A stretch of 64,000 nucleotides of DNA, from NCBI GenBank assembly GCA_034432635.1, contig DAOUBK010000094.1, forward strand, positions 62,001 to 126,000, given 5' to 3'. The notes beneath the pieces are model-generated. The model had not been told where the DNA came from, did no database searches, and saw only the letters and a list, made by a program, of their open reading frames with translations. The position numbers and the translations under genes were made by a program. Source of the stretch: Roseiflexus sp034432635. Its GTDB lineage: Bacteria; Chloroflexota; Chloroflexia; Chloroflexales; Roseiflexaceae. Of this stretch, positions 8,730-18,299 are shown piece by piece. Position 1 is the stretch's first letter, and every line of letters begins with the position of its first letter.

Positions 8730-11114
8730 ATGACATTCCTCACACGTGATGAACATACGGTTGCACTGCTGCAAACCGTCATCGAGGCGATCACCGAAGC
8801 AGTGCTGGTCACCGATAGCGAGGGAAAGATTCTGCTGCTGAACCAGCGGTTCGAGGATCTGTGGCGATTGACGCCGGGGTGGTTGGAGACGATCACCTCA
8901 CACGATCGTATTCAGCATCTGGCGACACTGGTCAACGATGAGGAACAGTTTCTCATCCGCGTCGAAGCGCTGTATGCCAATCCCGATCTCGAGGCAATTG
9001 ACTGGCTGACACTCCGCGACGGTCGGATCATCGAACGCTATACCCGTGGCATGCGCTTCCATGCGCAACGCACTGTCCGCATCTGGCTGTTTCGCGACAT
9101 CACCTCGCGGGAGCGGGCACAACACGAACTCAAGGTGATGAAAAGCGTCCTGGAAGCGCTCAATCGGATCATCGAACCGCAGCGTCAGTTACAGGCTGGA
9201 TTACGGACCCTGGTGCGGGAAACAGGTGCACGCGCGGCATGGCTCTGGGGAGTGGAGGGAGGCGATTTTGCCCGCCTGCTGGCACACGAAGGCGCGCGCG
9301 AATTACAGATCGACCTCACACCACGCGCGCCCGGTGATCCATGTGAGTGTCTGCATCGTTTGCTCCATCACGAGTTCCCGGCTGCCACGCTTTCGATCAC
9401 CTGTCCCCGTCTTGCACATCTGCATACTGCAAACCAGGAACCGGCACAGCATATCAGCATCCCGATCTATAGCCGTGACCGCCCACTGGCAATATTGAAC
9501 CTGGTTATGCCCGCTGGCAGTCCGTTTGGGATTGTCGAACAGCGCATGTTTACCGCTATCGCCAATCAGTTTAGTGTGGCGATCGAGCGCGCGCGGCTCT
9601 TCGAGTCGGTGCGTGAAGAGCAGCGCACCGCCGAAGTGTTGCGGCAGGCATCGGCAACATTGAGCGCCCTGCTGGATGTCGAACAGGTTCTCGATCACGT
9701 CCTCGATCAGATCATTGCCCTCATGCCGTGTGATGGCGCTTCGGTCATGCTGGTCGAAGGAATGCAGGCGCGGGTCGTGCGGATATATGGCTACGGCAAT
9801 CTGAGCGATGAGACCGGACGCGCCCTGCACCAGGTAACTTTCGAGATCCCACGTACACCAACCCTACAACATCTGATCAAGACCGGTCAGCCCTGGATCA
9901 TTCACGAAACATTCAATAATCCAGCATGGGTGCGTATCGAGCAGGCATTCCCGATCCGTTCATGGCTCGGCGCACCGGTCATTGTACGCCAGCAGACCGT
10001 CGCCTTCATTTGCGTCGATAGTTTCACGCCTTATTCTTTCCGCCCGGAACATGCACGTCGACTGGCGACACTGGCATCGAGTGTTTCGCTTGCGCTGCAA
10101 AACGCACAGTTGTATACCCAGGCGCACGAAGCGCTGGAACGCGAGCGCCGTCTGGGTGATCTGACACGTGCAATCAGCAGTGCGCTGGACATCGATGTCA
10201 TCCTCGATACCGTTGTGCGCCTGTCGGTTGAACTGGTCGGTGCTGATGCCGCCGCGCTGGGACTGCTTGCCCCCAATCATCACACTCTCGCCAGAACACA
10301 TACCTTCAACATGCCAGAGGCGTTGATGACGCTTATGCAAGGTCTTGAGCCGGTATGGGCGGCAGTCGAGCGGCAACGGATCATCATTCGGCATCGTGTG
10401 GTCTACGTGCACGCTGGCGCCACCAACTCGATTCCATCTGTCCTGGGAGCGCCGATCATTGTCGGCGACCGGACGCTCGGTGTGCTGGCAGTCTACCATC
10501 TGCACAATCACAGCCACTTTAGCGAACGAGACGGCGCTATGCTCGAAATTGTCGGACGTCAGACCGGGATTGCCATCACCAACGCGCAACTGTTTGCCGA
10601 AACGCAGCGTCTGGCGACTACTGATCACCTCACCGGTCTGTTCAATCGTTACCACTTCTTTGCGCTTGCGCCGCGCGAACTGGAACGGGCGCGCCGCTAC
10701 CGGCACGATGTCGCACTGCTGATCATCGATGTCGATCACTTCAAAACCATCAACGATACTTACGGGCATATTGCAGGTGATACTGTCTTGCAACATATAG
10801 CCAATCATATGCAGCGTGAACTGTGTGATGCCGACATTCTGGCGCGCTTTGGCGGCGAGGAATTCATCGTGCTCCTTCCCGAAACCAACCTCAGCGGAGC
10901 GTTGCGGGTTGCCGGGCGGTTACACACAACAATCAAAGCCAATCCGGTTCTTTTAGACGGACAACCCATTCGTGTGACGATCAGTATCGGATGCGCTTCG
11001 CTCCGTCCCACCGAGAGGGACGAACATCTGGATACGCTGATTCAGCGGGCTGATCGCGCCCTCTACGCTGCCAAAGCTGGTGGGCGGAATCAGGTGACGG
11101 CGGATGCGTTATGA
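8730..11114 (+). CDS. PAS-GAF-GGDEF diguanylate cyclase
   Basis: Predicted soluble sensor enzyme making cyclic di-GMP from two GTP. From ATG 8730 it has 794 residues: a PAS domain (about 10-120), what look like three GAF domains (about 140-620) joined by helical linkers such as RLFESVREEQRTAEVLRQ, and a C-terminal GGDEF domain. That domain begins TDHLTGLFNRYHF, and its active-site loop is GGEEF (708-712), so it should be catalytic. The inhibitory site position reads CDAD (C699) instead of RxxD, so product feedback at this site is probably absent. The frame stays open up to GTG 8670. I prefer 8730 because the upstream part would be encoded across a perfect hairpin, but neither start has a clear Shine-Dalgarno site. 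Confidence 0.88.
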   Translation: MTFLTRDEHTVALLQTVIEAITEAVLVTDSEGKILLLNQRFEDLWRLTPGWLETITSHDRIQHLATLVNDEEQFLIRVEALYANPDLEAIDWLTLRDGRIIERYTRGMRFHAQRTVRIWLFRDITSRERAQHELKVMKSVLEALNRIIEPQRQLQAGLRTLVRETGARAAWLWGVEGGDFARLLAHEGARELQIDLTPRAPGDPCECLHRLLHHEFPAATLSITCPRLAHLHTANQEPAQHISIPIYSRDRPLAILNLVMPAGSPFGIVEQRMFTAIANQFSVAIERARLFESVREEQRTAEVLRQASATLSALLDVEQVLDHVLDQIIALMPCDGASVMLVEGMQARVVRIYGYGNLSDETGRALHQVTFEIPRTPTLQHLIKTGQPWIIHETFNNPAWVRIEQAFPIRSWLGAPVIVRQQTVAFICVDSFTPYSFRPEHARRLATLASSVSLALQNAQLYTQAHEALERERRLGDLTRAISSALDIDVILDTVVRLSVELVGADAAALGLLAPNHHTLARTHTFNMPEALMTLMQGLEPVWAAVERQRIIIRHRVVYVHAGATNSIPSVLGAPIIVGDRTLGVLAVYHLHNHSHFSERDGAMLEIVGRQTGIAITNAQLFAETQRLATTDHLTGLFNRYHFFALAPRELERARRYRHDVALLIIDVDHFKTINDTYGHIAGDTVLQHIANHMQRELCDADILARFGGEEFIVLLPETNLSGALRVAGRLHTTIKANPVLLDGQPIRVTISIGCASLRPTERDEHLDTLIQRADRALYAAKAGGRNQVTADAL

Positions 11115-11576
11115 CTCTGGAAGAGAACGACACGCAGAATGATTGAACCACGTGCGTACCCGGATCGCGGGTATTTCGCCTGTATGTGTACATTCCCGGC
11201 GATTAACTACGCTGCGCTTCGTCGGAGAACGCAATCCGCCAGACTCCCGACATCCAGCGCTCACACCGACCAGACATAGCACAGCATATGAATTGCTGCG
11301 CCTCCGGTCCGGCAATACTCCGACATTCCGATCACTGCATCCGGCAGGCTTCCATCACTGCGCAGCGTACAACACAGCATGGGTTTCATCCAGCATCGCA
11401 GATGTCGTCACACAACATCGGAAACAACGAAGCCATCCCCCGAACGGGAGATGGCTTTGCTTTCCGGAACAACCCCGGCAGATCAGGCGGAAGAAAGCGC
11501 CCGACGCAGCCGATCTGATCCCGCACGCATACCGTGCAGGTGAACGCCAGCGCAACAGGCAGGCGCAACAATGGCG
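11115..11576. other. Intergenic region between convergent genes
   Basis: Apart from the terminator at 11431-11463 I see no gene or RNA that I recognise. Open frames here have no family features. Confidence 0.6.
11431..11463. terminator. Intrinsic terminator between the diguanylate cyclase and lon
   Basis: AGCCATCCCCC-GAAC-GGGAGATGGCT forms an 11-bp stem with one mismatch and a GAAC loop, followed by TTGCTTTCC. On the minus strand the stem is followed by TCGTTGTTTCC, so it may end transcription from both sides. Confidence 0.7.
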
Positions 11577-13928
11577 CTAATGCGCGAGTGCAATCTTCAG
11601 CACCTCGTCCATTGACGAAACCGGGATCAACTGCAACTCCTCGCGCACCTTCTTCGGCAACTCGGCGATATCCTTGGCATTATCCTTCGGCAGGATGAAG
11701 GTGCGGATACCGGCACGATGCGCCGCCAGCGTCTTTTCCTTCAAACCGCCAATCGGCAACACCTTGCCACGCAGCGTAATTTCACCGGTCATCGCCACAT
11801 CCCGCCGCACTGGTTTACCGGTCATCGCCGAGATCAGGGCAGTCGTCAACGTAATCCCGGCGGACGGACCATCTTTTGGCACCGCTCCTTCCGGTACATG
11901 GATATGGATGTTATGCTCGTCGAAGTAACTTGGATCGATGCCAAACTGCTCGGCGCGGAAACGTGCATAACTCATCGCAGCCTGAGCACTCTCCTTCATC
12001 ACCTCGCCAAGCTGCCCGGTCAACTGGAGACCACCCTTGCCCCGCACCGGCAGCACCTCAATCGAGAGCACATCCCCGCCGGTCGGCGACCAGGTCACGC
12101 CGGTTGCCACGCCTACCTCGTCCTTTTCCTCTGCCAGACCGAACGTATACCGTTCAGGGCCGAGATAGTTCGGGATGTCGGGCGCATCGATGACGATAGG
12201 GAACTCGATCGGCTCGCCATCGCTGGCTGCCGCCACTTTACGCGCCGTCTTGCGGCACAGGCTGGCGATTTCGCGCTCCAGATTGCGCACACCGGCTTCG
12301 CGCGTATACTCACGCACCAGTTTGATGATCGCATCGTCGGTGATGATCAACTGATCCGGCGTCAACCCGTGGAACTCACGCTGCTTGCGCACCAGGAACC
12401 CCTGTGCAATACCCAGCTTCTCGTCCTCCGTATACCCGCCGATCTCGATAATCTCCATACGATCGCGGAGCGGATTGGGGATTGTATCGAGTTGGTTGGC
12501 AGTTGCAATGAACACCACCTGTGAGAGATCGAATGGGATCTCCAGGTAGTGGTCGGAGAACGCATTGTTCTGTTCCGGGTCGAGCACCTCCAGCAACGCC
12601 GAGGTGGGATCGCCGCGGAAATCCTGCCCGACTTTGTCGATCTCATCGAGCACGTACACCGGGTAGCGCGATTTTGCCATCTTCATTCCCTGAATGATCC
12701 GCCCCGGCAACGCCCCGATGTACGTGCGGCGGTGACCGCGAATCTCCGCCTCGTCGCGAATACCGCCCAGGCTGGTACGCACAAACTTACGCCCTAGAGC
12801 GCGCGCAATCGAGCGACCGAGCGAGGTCTTACCAACACCTGGCGGACCAACAAAGCACAGAATGGGCGAACGCATCCGATTCCCGGCAAGTTTGCGCACT
12901 GCCAGGTACTCCAGGATGCGCTCTTTCACCTTCTCGAGCCCGTAGTGATCCTCATCGAGCACCTTTTGCGCTTCGTGGAGGCTGATTTCGGGCAACTCCT
13001 CCTCCGCCCATGGCAGGTTCAGGATCCAGTCGAGGTACGTGCGAATAACCCCTGCCTCTGGACTGTTCATCCCCTGCTGTGCCAGGCGTTTCAACTCGTG
13101 CATCGCCTGTTCTTTGACATAGTCTGGCGCATTGAGTTGCGCAATCTTGCGCTTCAACTCATCGATAGGATCATCGATCTCGTCGTCTTCACCCAACTCA
13201 CGGCGAATCACGCGCATCTGCTCACGCAGGAAGTACTCGCGCTGGCTCTGATCCAGCACCTCTTTCGTGTCCTGCTGGATCTTCTGGCGAAGCTTCAGCA
13301 ACTCGAGCTGACGCGCCAGCAGGCGATGCGCACGTCGCAACCGCTCAACCGGGTCGAGTTCGTTCAAAATATCGAGGCGCTCTTCAAACTCAAATGCCGG
13401 CGCCCACGTCACAATATCTGCCAGGTGCCCTGGTCTGTCGATGCGATGGACGAACGCAACCGCATCCTGCGGCACTTCACCCAGATGATCGACAAACTCA
13501 TCGATCTGTTGCTTGACCGAGTCCATCAGGGCTTCGATCTCGATCCCCTTTGGCTCAGGGTCACTGATTGCATGGCAGCGTACCCGGTAGAACGGTTCGT
13601 TCTGCAACAACGTCTGTACCAGCGCGCGACTGATGCCTTCCAGAATGATGCGCGCCGTGCCATCGGGCAACTTCACAAACTCTTCCAGACGCGCGATCAC
13701 ACCGACCGGCGGCAGCTGCTGCGGCTGGCTGCTCTTGTAGGTCTCGATCTCACTTTCAGACACAAAAATCAACAAAACAAGACGAGCCTGATCCCATGCA
13801 TGCTCCATCGCACGGTACGACTTTCCCTGCCCCACCTGCAGCGGCACCGTCATGTGCGGCATGATCACCATTTCTCCTAAGATGACCAACGGGAGGTCAT
13901 AATCGGAGGTCTCAATTGTTTTTCCCAT
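11577..13928 (-). CDS. lon: ATP-dependent Lon protease
   Basis: Cytoplasmic AAA+ serine protease that degrades misfolded and regulatory proteins. The 783 residues match full-length LonA: an N-terminal substrate-binding domain (DLPLVILGEMVIMPHMTVPL), a helical linker, Walker A GPPGVGKTSLG and Walker B VYVLDEIDKV. The protease domain has catalytic serine S689 in PKDGPSAGI and lysine K732 in GGLKEKTLAAHRAG, exactly 43 residues apart as in E. coli Lon. GAGG lies 9 bases upstream of the ATG. I found no CIRCE heat-shock operator in the promoter region. Confidence 0.97.
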   Translation of the reverse strand: MGKTIETSDYDLPLVILGEMVIMPHMTVPLQVGQGKSYRAMEHAWDQARLVLLIFVSESEIETYKSSQPQQLPPVGVIARLEEFVKLPDGTARIILEGISRALVQTLLQNEPFYRVRCHAISDPEPKGIEIEALMDSVKQQIDEFVDHLGEVPQDAVAFVHRIDRPGHLADIVTWAPAFEFEERLDILNELDPVERLRRAHRLLARQLELLKLRQKIQQDTKEVLDQSQREYFLREQMRVIRRELGEDDEIDDPIDELKRKIAQLNAPDYVKEQAMHELKRLAQQGMNSPEAGVIRTYLDWILNLPWAEEELPEISLHEAQKVLDEDHYGLEKVKERILEYLAVRKLAGNRMRSPILCFVGPPGVGKTSLGRSIARALGRKFVRTSLGGIRDEAEIRGHRRTYIGALPGRIIQGMKMAKSRYPVYVLDEIDKVGQDFRGDPTSALLEVLDPEQNNAFSDHYLEIPFDLSQVVFIATANQLDTIPNPLRDRMEIIEIGGYTEDEKLGIAQGFLVRKQREFHGLTPDQLIITDDAIIKLVREYTREAGVRNLEREIASLCRKTARKVAAASDGEPIEFPIVIDAPDIPNYLGPERYTFGLAEEKDEVGVATGVTWSPTGGDVLSIEVLPVRGKGGLQLTGQLGEVMKESAQAAMSYARFRAEQFGIDPSYFDEHNIHIHVPEGAVPKDGPSAGITLTTALISAMTGKPVRRDVAMTGEITLRGKVLPIGGLKEKTLAAHRAGIRTFILPKDNAKDIAELPKKVREELQLIPVSSMDEVLKIALAH

Positions 13929-14058
13929 AGGTCTTTCCTCAATCTGTCCGCAAATGTCATCTTGCCGGACTGACGCACTTCTGCGCCGCTAAATGTATGT
14001 TATGTGCGCTTCGAGGCACACCCTCACTGATTTCTCGTATGCTTCCATGGTACCACAA

Positions 14059-14086
14059 ATCTTACCACATGGTATATGAATAGCAA
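14059..14086 (-). promoter_or_regulatory. Promoter of lon
   Basis: On the minus strand TTGCTA (14081-14086), a 16-base spacer and TAAGAT (14059-14064) form a sigma70-type promoter with a TGG extension before the -10. It lies about 130 bases upstream of the lon start, in the gap shared with a divergent gene. Confidence 0.6.
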
Positions 14087-14290
14087 CTGAGAGACAGATG
14101 GACGAACCATGGAGGTTTGTTTATCCATAGTATACAACGAATGAATTCCTGCGAAGTTGCGCCTGCGCCGTCTTCTGTTACAGATACGCCAACATTTCGA
14201 TCACATCTTGTGTGCAACGATTCGCCATTCAGCGGGTATGATCATCTCACGGAAAGGCGGCGGCGCCGCCAGAGCGATAAGCAGGCACGC

Positions 14291-14674
14291 ATGATGGCGC
14301 AACACACCATTCTCATCGTCGATGATGAAGCCAATCAGCGACTCATGCTCACACAAGCGCTACGAACGAACGATGAGCGTGAGATTGCGACCGCTGCTTC
14401 GGTATCAGAAGCGGTCGAATGGCTCAATACACACAACGCTGATCTGATCATCACCGATTACAACATGCCGTCGGCAAACGGACTGGCGCTGATTGCACAC
14501 GTGCGTCAACGGGCTCTGCCCGCACGCATTATTCTGATTACGGCATACTATTCGCCAGAGTTACAGGAAGCAGCACAAAAGCTGGGGGTCGATCATTTTT
14601 TGACCAAACCTGTTCCACTGTCGCTGTTACGTCGCCTGGCGAATGACCTGGGCAATCCCTCCGCCAGTGCATAA
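14291..14674 (+). CDS. Single-domain response regulator receiver protein
   Basis: From ATG 14291 this is a 127-residue receiver domain without an output domain. It has IVDDEANQ with the acidic pocket, the phospho-acceptor in LIITDYNMPS, LITAYYS with the switch threonine, and the lysine in FLTKPVP. Stand-alone receivers act in phosphorelays or on motility and adaptation targets. No kinase is adjacent, so the partner is unknown. The frame continues upstream to TTG 14117, but the extra 58 residues are low-complexity and basic (TERRRRRQSDKQ) and unlike a receiver, so the inner start is preferred. Confidence 0.8.
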   Translation: MMAQHTILIVDDEANQRLMLTQALRTNDEREIATAASVSEAVEWLNTHNADLIITDYNMPSANGLALIAHVRQRALPARIILITAYYSPELQEAAQKLGVDHFLTKPVPLSLLRRLANDLGNPSASA

Positions 14675-15260
14675 TCTGCTCCGCATCGCTCACTGATCGC
14701 GTGAAACCGGCGCCAGGATTGCGCAGAGAACGGGTCGTACCAGACTCGGTCGCAGGAGGCGCCCCTGCCGGATCAATCCCTGGTCGGTCCGGGATGTTCT
14801 CGACGCGCCGGAACGGTGCGCACCCGCACGATCGTGAAGATGCCATCGCACCAGGATTGGATCAACGTGAACCTGCACGGAGCGCGGGCGCCGTGTTCCC
14901 GGTCACCCTACGCACGTAAGACGCCTGCACCCGCGACGCACAGCACCAACGAGGAACAAACACCGGCGCAGCGTGGATTGCTTCTTGCCGAATCAGGACA
15001 TAACTGCGGCGCTGCCTGTCAATGAGCGCCGCAGTAGCCTATCGGCGGGCTGGCATTCCAGAAGAAGAGACTGATGGTTGCCGTCCCGTTTCGACCGGTA
15101 CGCAGGCTACAGACCTGCGCGCCGGGCAGGTGCGTACAGAAGGTAGTTCTCTGGCAGGCGTCCGACATCCCCCTCTTCCGTTGCGCATAGCAGGATGCCT
15201 TCTGCCTTCTTCGCCTTGTGTGGAGTTCGGAACGCTGTTGATTCCGCTTGTGCGTGGTTC
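14675..15260. other. 586-base intergenic region with a strong hairpin
   Basis: No gene is supported on either strand. No tRNA, RNase P RNA, SRP RNA or tmRNA hallmark was seen. The only clear structure is the inverted repeat at 15003-15035; a smaller one (ACCTGC...GCAGGT) is near 15113-15131. Confidence 0.55.
15003..15035. terminator. Perfect 11-bp hairpin, possible terminator
   Basis: ACTGCGGCGCT, an 11-base loop, then AGCGCCGCAGT. It lies between the receiver gene and tpiA, which are convergent. There is no T tract, so factor-independent termination is uncertain. Confidence 0.45.
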
Positions 15261-16025
15261 TCACCCCCGGGTCGGAAGAAAATGAACGATGCGCAGAAAA
15301 CTGTCGGCTTTGAGCGAAGCACCGCCAACCAGCGCGCCATCAATGTCGGGCTGCGCCATCAGGTCGTCGATGTTGTCGGGCTTCACGCTGCCGCCGTACA
15401 GAATATTGATTGCAGCCGCCACATCAGCCCCTGCCATGTCACCCAGCGTTCGCCGGATCGTGGCGTGCATAGCCTGCGCATCGGCAGGAGTGGCAGTATC
15501 GCCGGTGCCAATCGCCCAGACCGGCTCATAGGCAATAACCATCCGACCGATCTGTTCCGGTGTCATGCCGGCGAGCGCCGCGCGCACCTGCGCCACAACG
15601 ATCGCCTCGGCTTCCCCGGTGTCTCGCTGCGGTTTGGTCTCGCCAACACACAGGATGGGTGTGAGATCGTGCGCCAGCGCAGCGCGTACTTTCTTTCCGA
15701 TCAGTTCGTCACTTTCGCCAAAAATGGCGCGTCGTTCACTGTGACCGGTGATCACATACGTGCATCCAAGATCGCGCAACATCAGCGGTGAAATCGCGCC
15801 GGTAAAGGCGCCCTGCGGCTCGATGTAGACATCCTGCGCTCCCAGAGCAATCGGCGTGCCCTGCACCAGATCACGCACCGTGTGGAGCGCAGTGAACGGC
15901 GGGCAAACGAGGACCTTTCGGTCGCTGACGTCGCCAAGCCCGTGTAACAATCCTTCGACCAGTTCGCGCGCTTCACCGGTTGTTTTGTACATCTTCCAGT
16001 TGCCTGCAAGAAGTGGCGTGCGCAT
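15261..16025 (-). CDS. tpiA: Triosephosphate isomerase
   Basis: Interconverts dihydroxyacetone phosphate and glyceraldehyde 3-phosphate in glycolysis, gluconeogenesis and carbon fixation. The 254-residue TIM barrel has the catalytic Asn/Lys pair in LAGNWKMYK (N9, K11), the catalytic histidine in VITGHSERR, the catalytic glutamate in AYEPVWAIGTG and the phosphate-binding loop ILYGGSVKPDN. The start at 16025 is chosen because AGGAGG lies just upstream (16030-16035). A start 21 bases further upstream would hide that site. It follows the M50 protease gene by 10 bases and is probably co-transcribed with it. Confidence 0.97.
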   Translation of the reverse strand: MRTPLLAGNWKMYKTTGEARELVEGLLHGLGDVSDRKVLVCPPFTALHTVRDLVQGTPIALGAQDVYIEPQGAFTGAISPLMLRDLGCTYVITGHSERRAIFGESDELIGKKVRAALAHDLTPILCVGETKPQRDTGEAEAIVVAQVRAALAGMTPEQIGRMVIAYEPVWAIGTGDTATPADAQAMHATIRRTLGDMAGADVAAAINILYGGSVKPDNIDDLMAQPDIDGALVGGASLKADSFLRIVHFLPTRG

Positions 16026-16035
16026 GAAACCTCCT

Positions 16036-16710
16036 CTAGCCGCCAAGCAGCCGTAAAACAGAGAGCCAGATAGGGAGCAGATTACCAGGGAGCACGAATG
16101 CCAGCAGAATACCGATGCCGACAGTCACACCAAAAACCACCGGACTCCACGCCAGCACTTTGGCGCCATCGAATGGACCGGCAGGGATCATGTTGAACAG
16201 CCCCAGCCAGGCATTGAGCGCAACGCCGGTATAGAACAGCCCGACGATCCAGTCGTCGCGCAAACCGAGGAGGAATGCGAATGGCGCTGCGATCAAGAAG
16301 ATCACCGCAAGCGCCATGTTGGTCGCCGGTCCGGCGAGTGCGATCAGCCCGCTCTGGCGCGGCGTCAGGTAGCCACGATGCCAGACGGCGCCGGGGGCAG
16401 CGAAGAACAGACCGAGTGGCAGAAATGCAACCACGATAGAAATGGCCAGCATCTGCACATTGGCAACGAAATGCGCCTGTGCGCCGAATCGCCGTGCCAC
16501 GATGCGGTGCGCCAATTCGTGCAACACAAATCCCAGCCCACACACTACTGCGGCGATGAACAGATTGATCAGAAACCGACTGCTCGCCAGATTGGTGGCG
16601 CCGGTTTGAAAGACCGCAAAAGCGACAGTTGTGCCGCCCCATGCCTTGAGCAGCTCGATCGTATCGTTGCTGCGCCCCGCAAAAATACCTTCATCGGGCG
16701 TCGAAAACAT
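16036..16710 (-). CDS. M50-family (site-2-type) membrane metalloprotease
   Basis: A 224-residue integral membrane protein with about six hydrophobic segments. The zinc-binding HExxH motif is HELAH (64-68), and the second conserved motif NMIPAGPFDGAKV (about 178-190) supplies the third metal ligand, so intramembrane or membrane-proximal proteolysis is likely. It is compact and has no PDZ or CBS domain, unlike RseP or SpoIVFB variants. The substrate is unknown. tpiA follows directly and its Shine-Dalgarno site overlaps the end of this gene. Confidence 0.85.
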   Translation of the reverse strand: MFSTPDEGIFAGRSNDTIELLKAWGGTTVAFAVFQTGATNLASSRFLINLFIAAVVCGLGFVLHELAHRIVARRFGAQAHFVANVQMLAISIVVAFLPLGLFFAAPGAVWHRGYLTPRQSGLIALAGPATNMALAVIFLIAAPFAFLLGLRDDWIVGLFYTGVALNAWLGLFNMIPAGPFDGAKVLAWSPVVFGVTVGIGILLAFVLPGNLLPIWLSVLRLLGG

Positions 16711-16734
16711 ACAGACTCCATCTAGCGCAACAGG

Positions 16735-17391
16735 TCAACGTTCCGGGTAGCGCTCCGCCGTCCAGGCGTGCGCGCCAATCAGCGGCACAAAGCGCACATC
16801 GCAGAGTCGTTCGGTGCGCAACGTATCGCCTTCGCGCCGCAGACGCAGCAGGATCTGCGCCTGACGCCCACCAACCGGAATCACCAGACGACCTGACGAT
16901 GCCAGTTGCTCACGGAGTGGCGCCGGCACCCAGGGTGATGCCGCCGATACCAGAATCGCATCGAATGGCGCATAATCCGGCAATCCCTGCGCCCCATCAC
17001 CGACATGGACGGTGACATTGGCATACCCCAGCGTTTTGAGCAGCACAGCCGCACGCTCCGCAAGCGCCTCACGACACTCGACGGTGTGAACCTTTGCGAC
17101 AATCCGGCTCAACACTGCTGCCGCGTAACCGGAACCGGCGCCTATTTCCAGAACGCGATCAGTCGGATCAAGCTGGAGTGCCTCGACCATCAGCGCCACC
17201 ATATAGGGCTGGGATATTGTCTGCCCTTCTCCGATCGGCAGCGCCTGATCGCTGTAGGCAAGCGATCGCTCGTTTTCCGGCACGAATGCGTGACGCGGCA
17301 CCTGCGCCATTGCATCCAGTACTCGCCGGTCGCGAATGCCGCGTTGCACCAGGAGATCGATCATGGCACAGCGCTCGCTGGCAAAATCCAT
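16735..17391 (-). CDS. pcm: Protein-L-isoaspartate O-methyltransferase
   Basis: Repairs isomerised aspartate residues in aged proteins by S-adenosylmethionine-dependent methylation. The 218 residues are of family length. The SAM-binding motif I is VLEIGAGSGYAAAVL, with QTISQPYMVALMVEAL before it and IPVGGRQAQ near the C-terminus, all typical of PCMT. The ATG is preceded by GGAAAGGAG. It lies 24 bases upstream of the M50 protease gene on the same strand, so pcm, the protease and tpiA could form one transcript. Confidence 0.95.
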   Translation of the reverse strand: MDFASERCAMIDLLVQRGIRDRRVLDAMAQVPRHAFVPENERSLAYSDQALPIGEGQTISQPYMVALMVEALQLDPTDRVLEIGAGSGYAAAVLSRIVAKVHTVECREALAERAAVLLKTLGYANVTVHVGDGAQGLPDYAPFDAILVSAASPWVPAPLREQLASSGRLVIPVGGRQAQILLRLRREGDTLRTERLCDVRFVPLIGAHAWTAERYPER

Positions 17392-17414
17392 GATTGCCGC
17401 TCCTTTCCACCCCT

Positions 17415-17420
17415 ATTATA
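17415..17420 (-). promoter_or_regulatory. Candidate -10 of pcm
   Basis: A perfect TATAAT on the minus strand, 24 bases upstream of the pcm ATG. No -35 match is evident. Confidence 0.4.
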
Positions 17421-17532
17421 CCCGTTTTCACACGGGCAGGCGCGCTGGTTACGGAATGGTTGCAGTTGCCTGATACACTGCATTCGGATTGATTGGCGGC
17501 GCGATCACGCGCGATGCACAGGAACCAAGACC

Positions 17533-18099
17533 ATGCACGCTTCTACCGATCCCAATACAGCGACTCCCGACCGTGAATTGATCGAACGCGCTCGCAGCGG
17601 CGATCACGCGGCATTCGCGCAGATCTATGATCGCTACGCGAAACCGCTGTACCGTTATATCTACTTTCGGATCGGAGACGCCGATCTCGCCGAAGATCTG
17701 CAGTCTGAAGTGTTCCTACGCGCCTTTGAAAGTCTCGATCGCTACGAAGATCGTGGATGGCCCTTCTCAGCCTGGCTCTACCGAATCGCGCGCGACCGGA
17801 CAATCGACATGCTGCGCCGTCGCCGCTTCCGACAGACCGTGCCGCTGGAGAGTTGGAGCGGTGCCTGCGAAGGTCCTGATTGCGAAGTTGCAGCGCGCCT
17901 CGATTGCGAAGAATTGCGCCGCCATTTGTGCAATCTTACCGACGATCAACGGCAGGTGATCTACCTGCGATTCATGGCGAACCTCTCGGTGCAGGAAGTG
18001 GCTCTACGGCTTGGGCGTTCTGAAGGCGCTGTAAAAGCGTTGCAACATCGCGGGTTGCAGTCGCTGGCACGGCGTCTTTCCGTATGTGAGTGTGTGTAA
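17533..18099 (+). CDS. ECF-type RNA polymerase sigma factor
   Basis: A 188-residue sigma70-family factor with region 2 (YRYIYFRIGDADLAEDLQSE, then FSAWLYRIARDRTIDMLR) and region 4 (LTDDQRQVIYLRFMANLSVQEVA, then GRSEGAVKALQHRG). Region 3 is missing, as usual for extracytoplasmic-function sigmas. The start is set at ATG 17533, since the open frame upstream overlaps divergent pcm and shows no sigma-like sequence. No anti-sigma gene follows, so control is not evident from context. It starts head to head with pcm, 141 bases apart. Confidence 0.88.
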   Translation: MHASTDPNTATPDRELIERARSGDHAAFAQIYDRYAKPLYRYIYFRIGDADLAEDLQSEVFLRAFESLDRYEDRGWPFSAWLYRIARDRTIDMLRRRRFRQTVPLESWSGACEGPDCEVAARLDCEELRRHLCNLTDDQRQVIYLRFMANLSVQEVALRLGRSEGAVKALQHRGLQSLARRLSVCECV

Positions 18100-18299
18100 C
18101 ACGCTGCTTCTGCTCTGGTGAATCTGAGGCGCAATGCTGTCCTGCGCGTCTCTCCGATAGCCGTTTCTCCAGGTGCTTCCCCTCTGATCCATAGCCGGCG
18201 TTTCCTGCGTCGGCATGCCGAACGAGTCATCTGCACTTTCCGGGTGGTTTCTTCTGTGGTACGATGGTCGGCGCCGTCATGGTTAGTGGAGGACTGATG

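Noticed and set aside
11143..11580. A 145-codon plus-strand frame in the gap before lon
   Set aside because: It runs through an intrinsic terminator and shows no recognisable motif or ribosome-binding site.
12945..13880. A 311-codon plus-strand frame
   Set aside because: It is antisense to the N-terminal part of lon.
13929..14116. CIRCE or similar heat-shock operator before lon
   Set aside because: No TTAGCACTC-N9-GAGTGCTAA-like palindrome is present.
17005..17532. A long N-terminal extension of the ECF sigma factor
   Set aside because: The stretch is antisense to pcm and unlike any sigma region; ATG 17533 gives the usual length.
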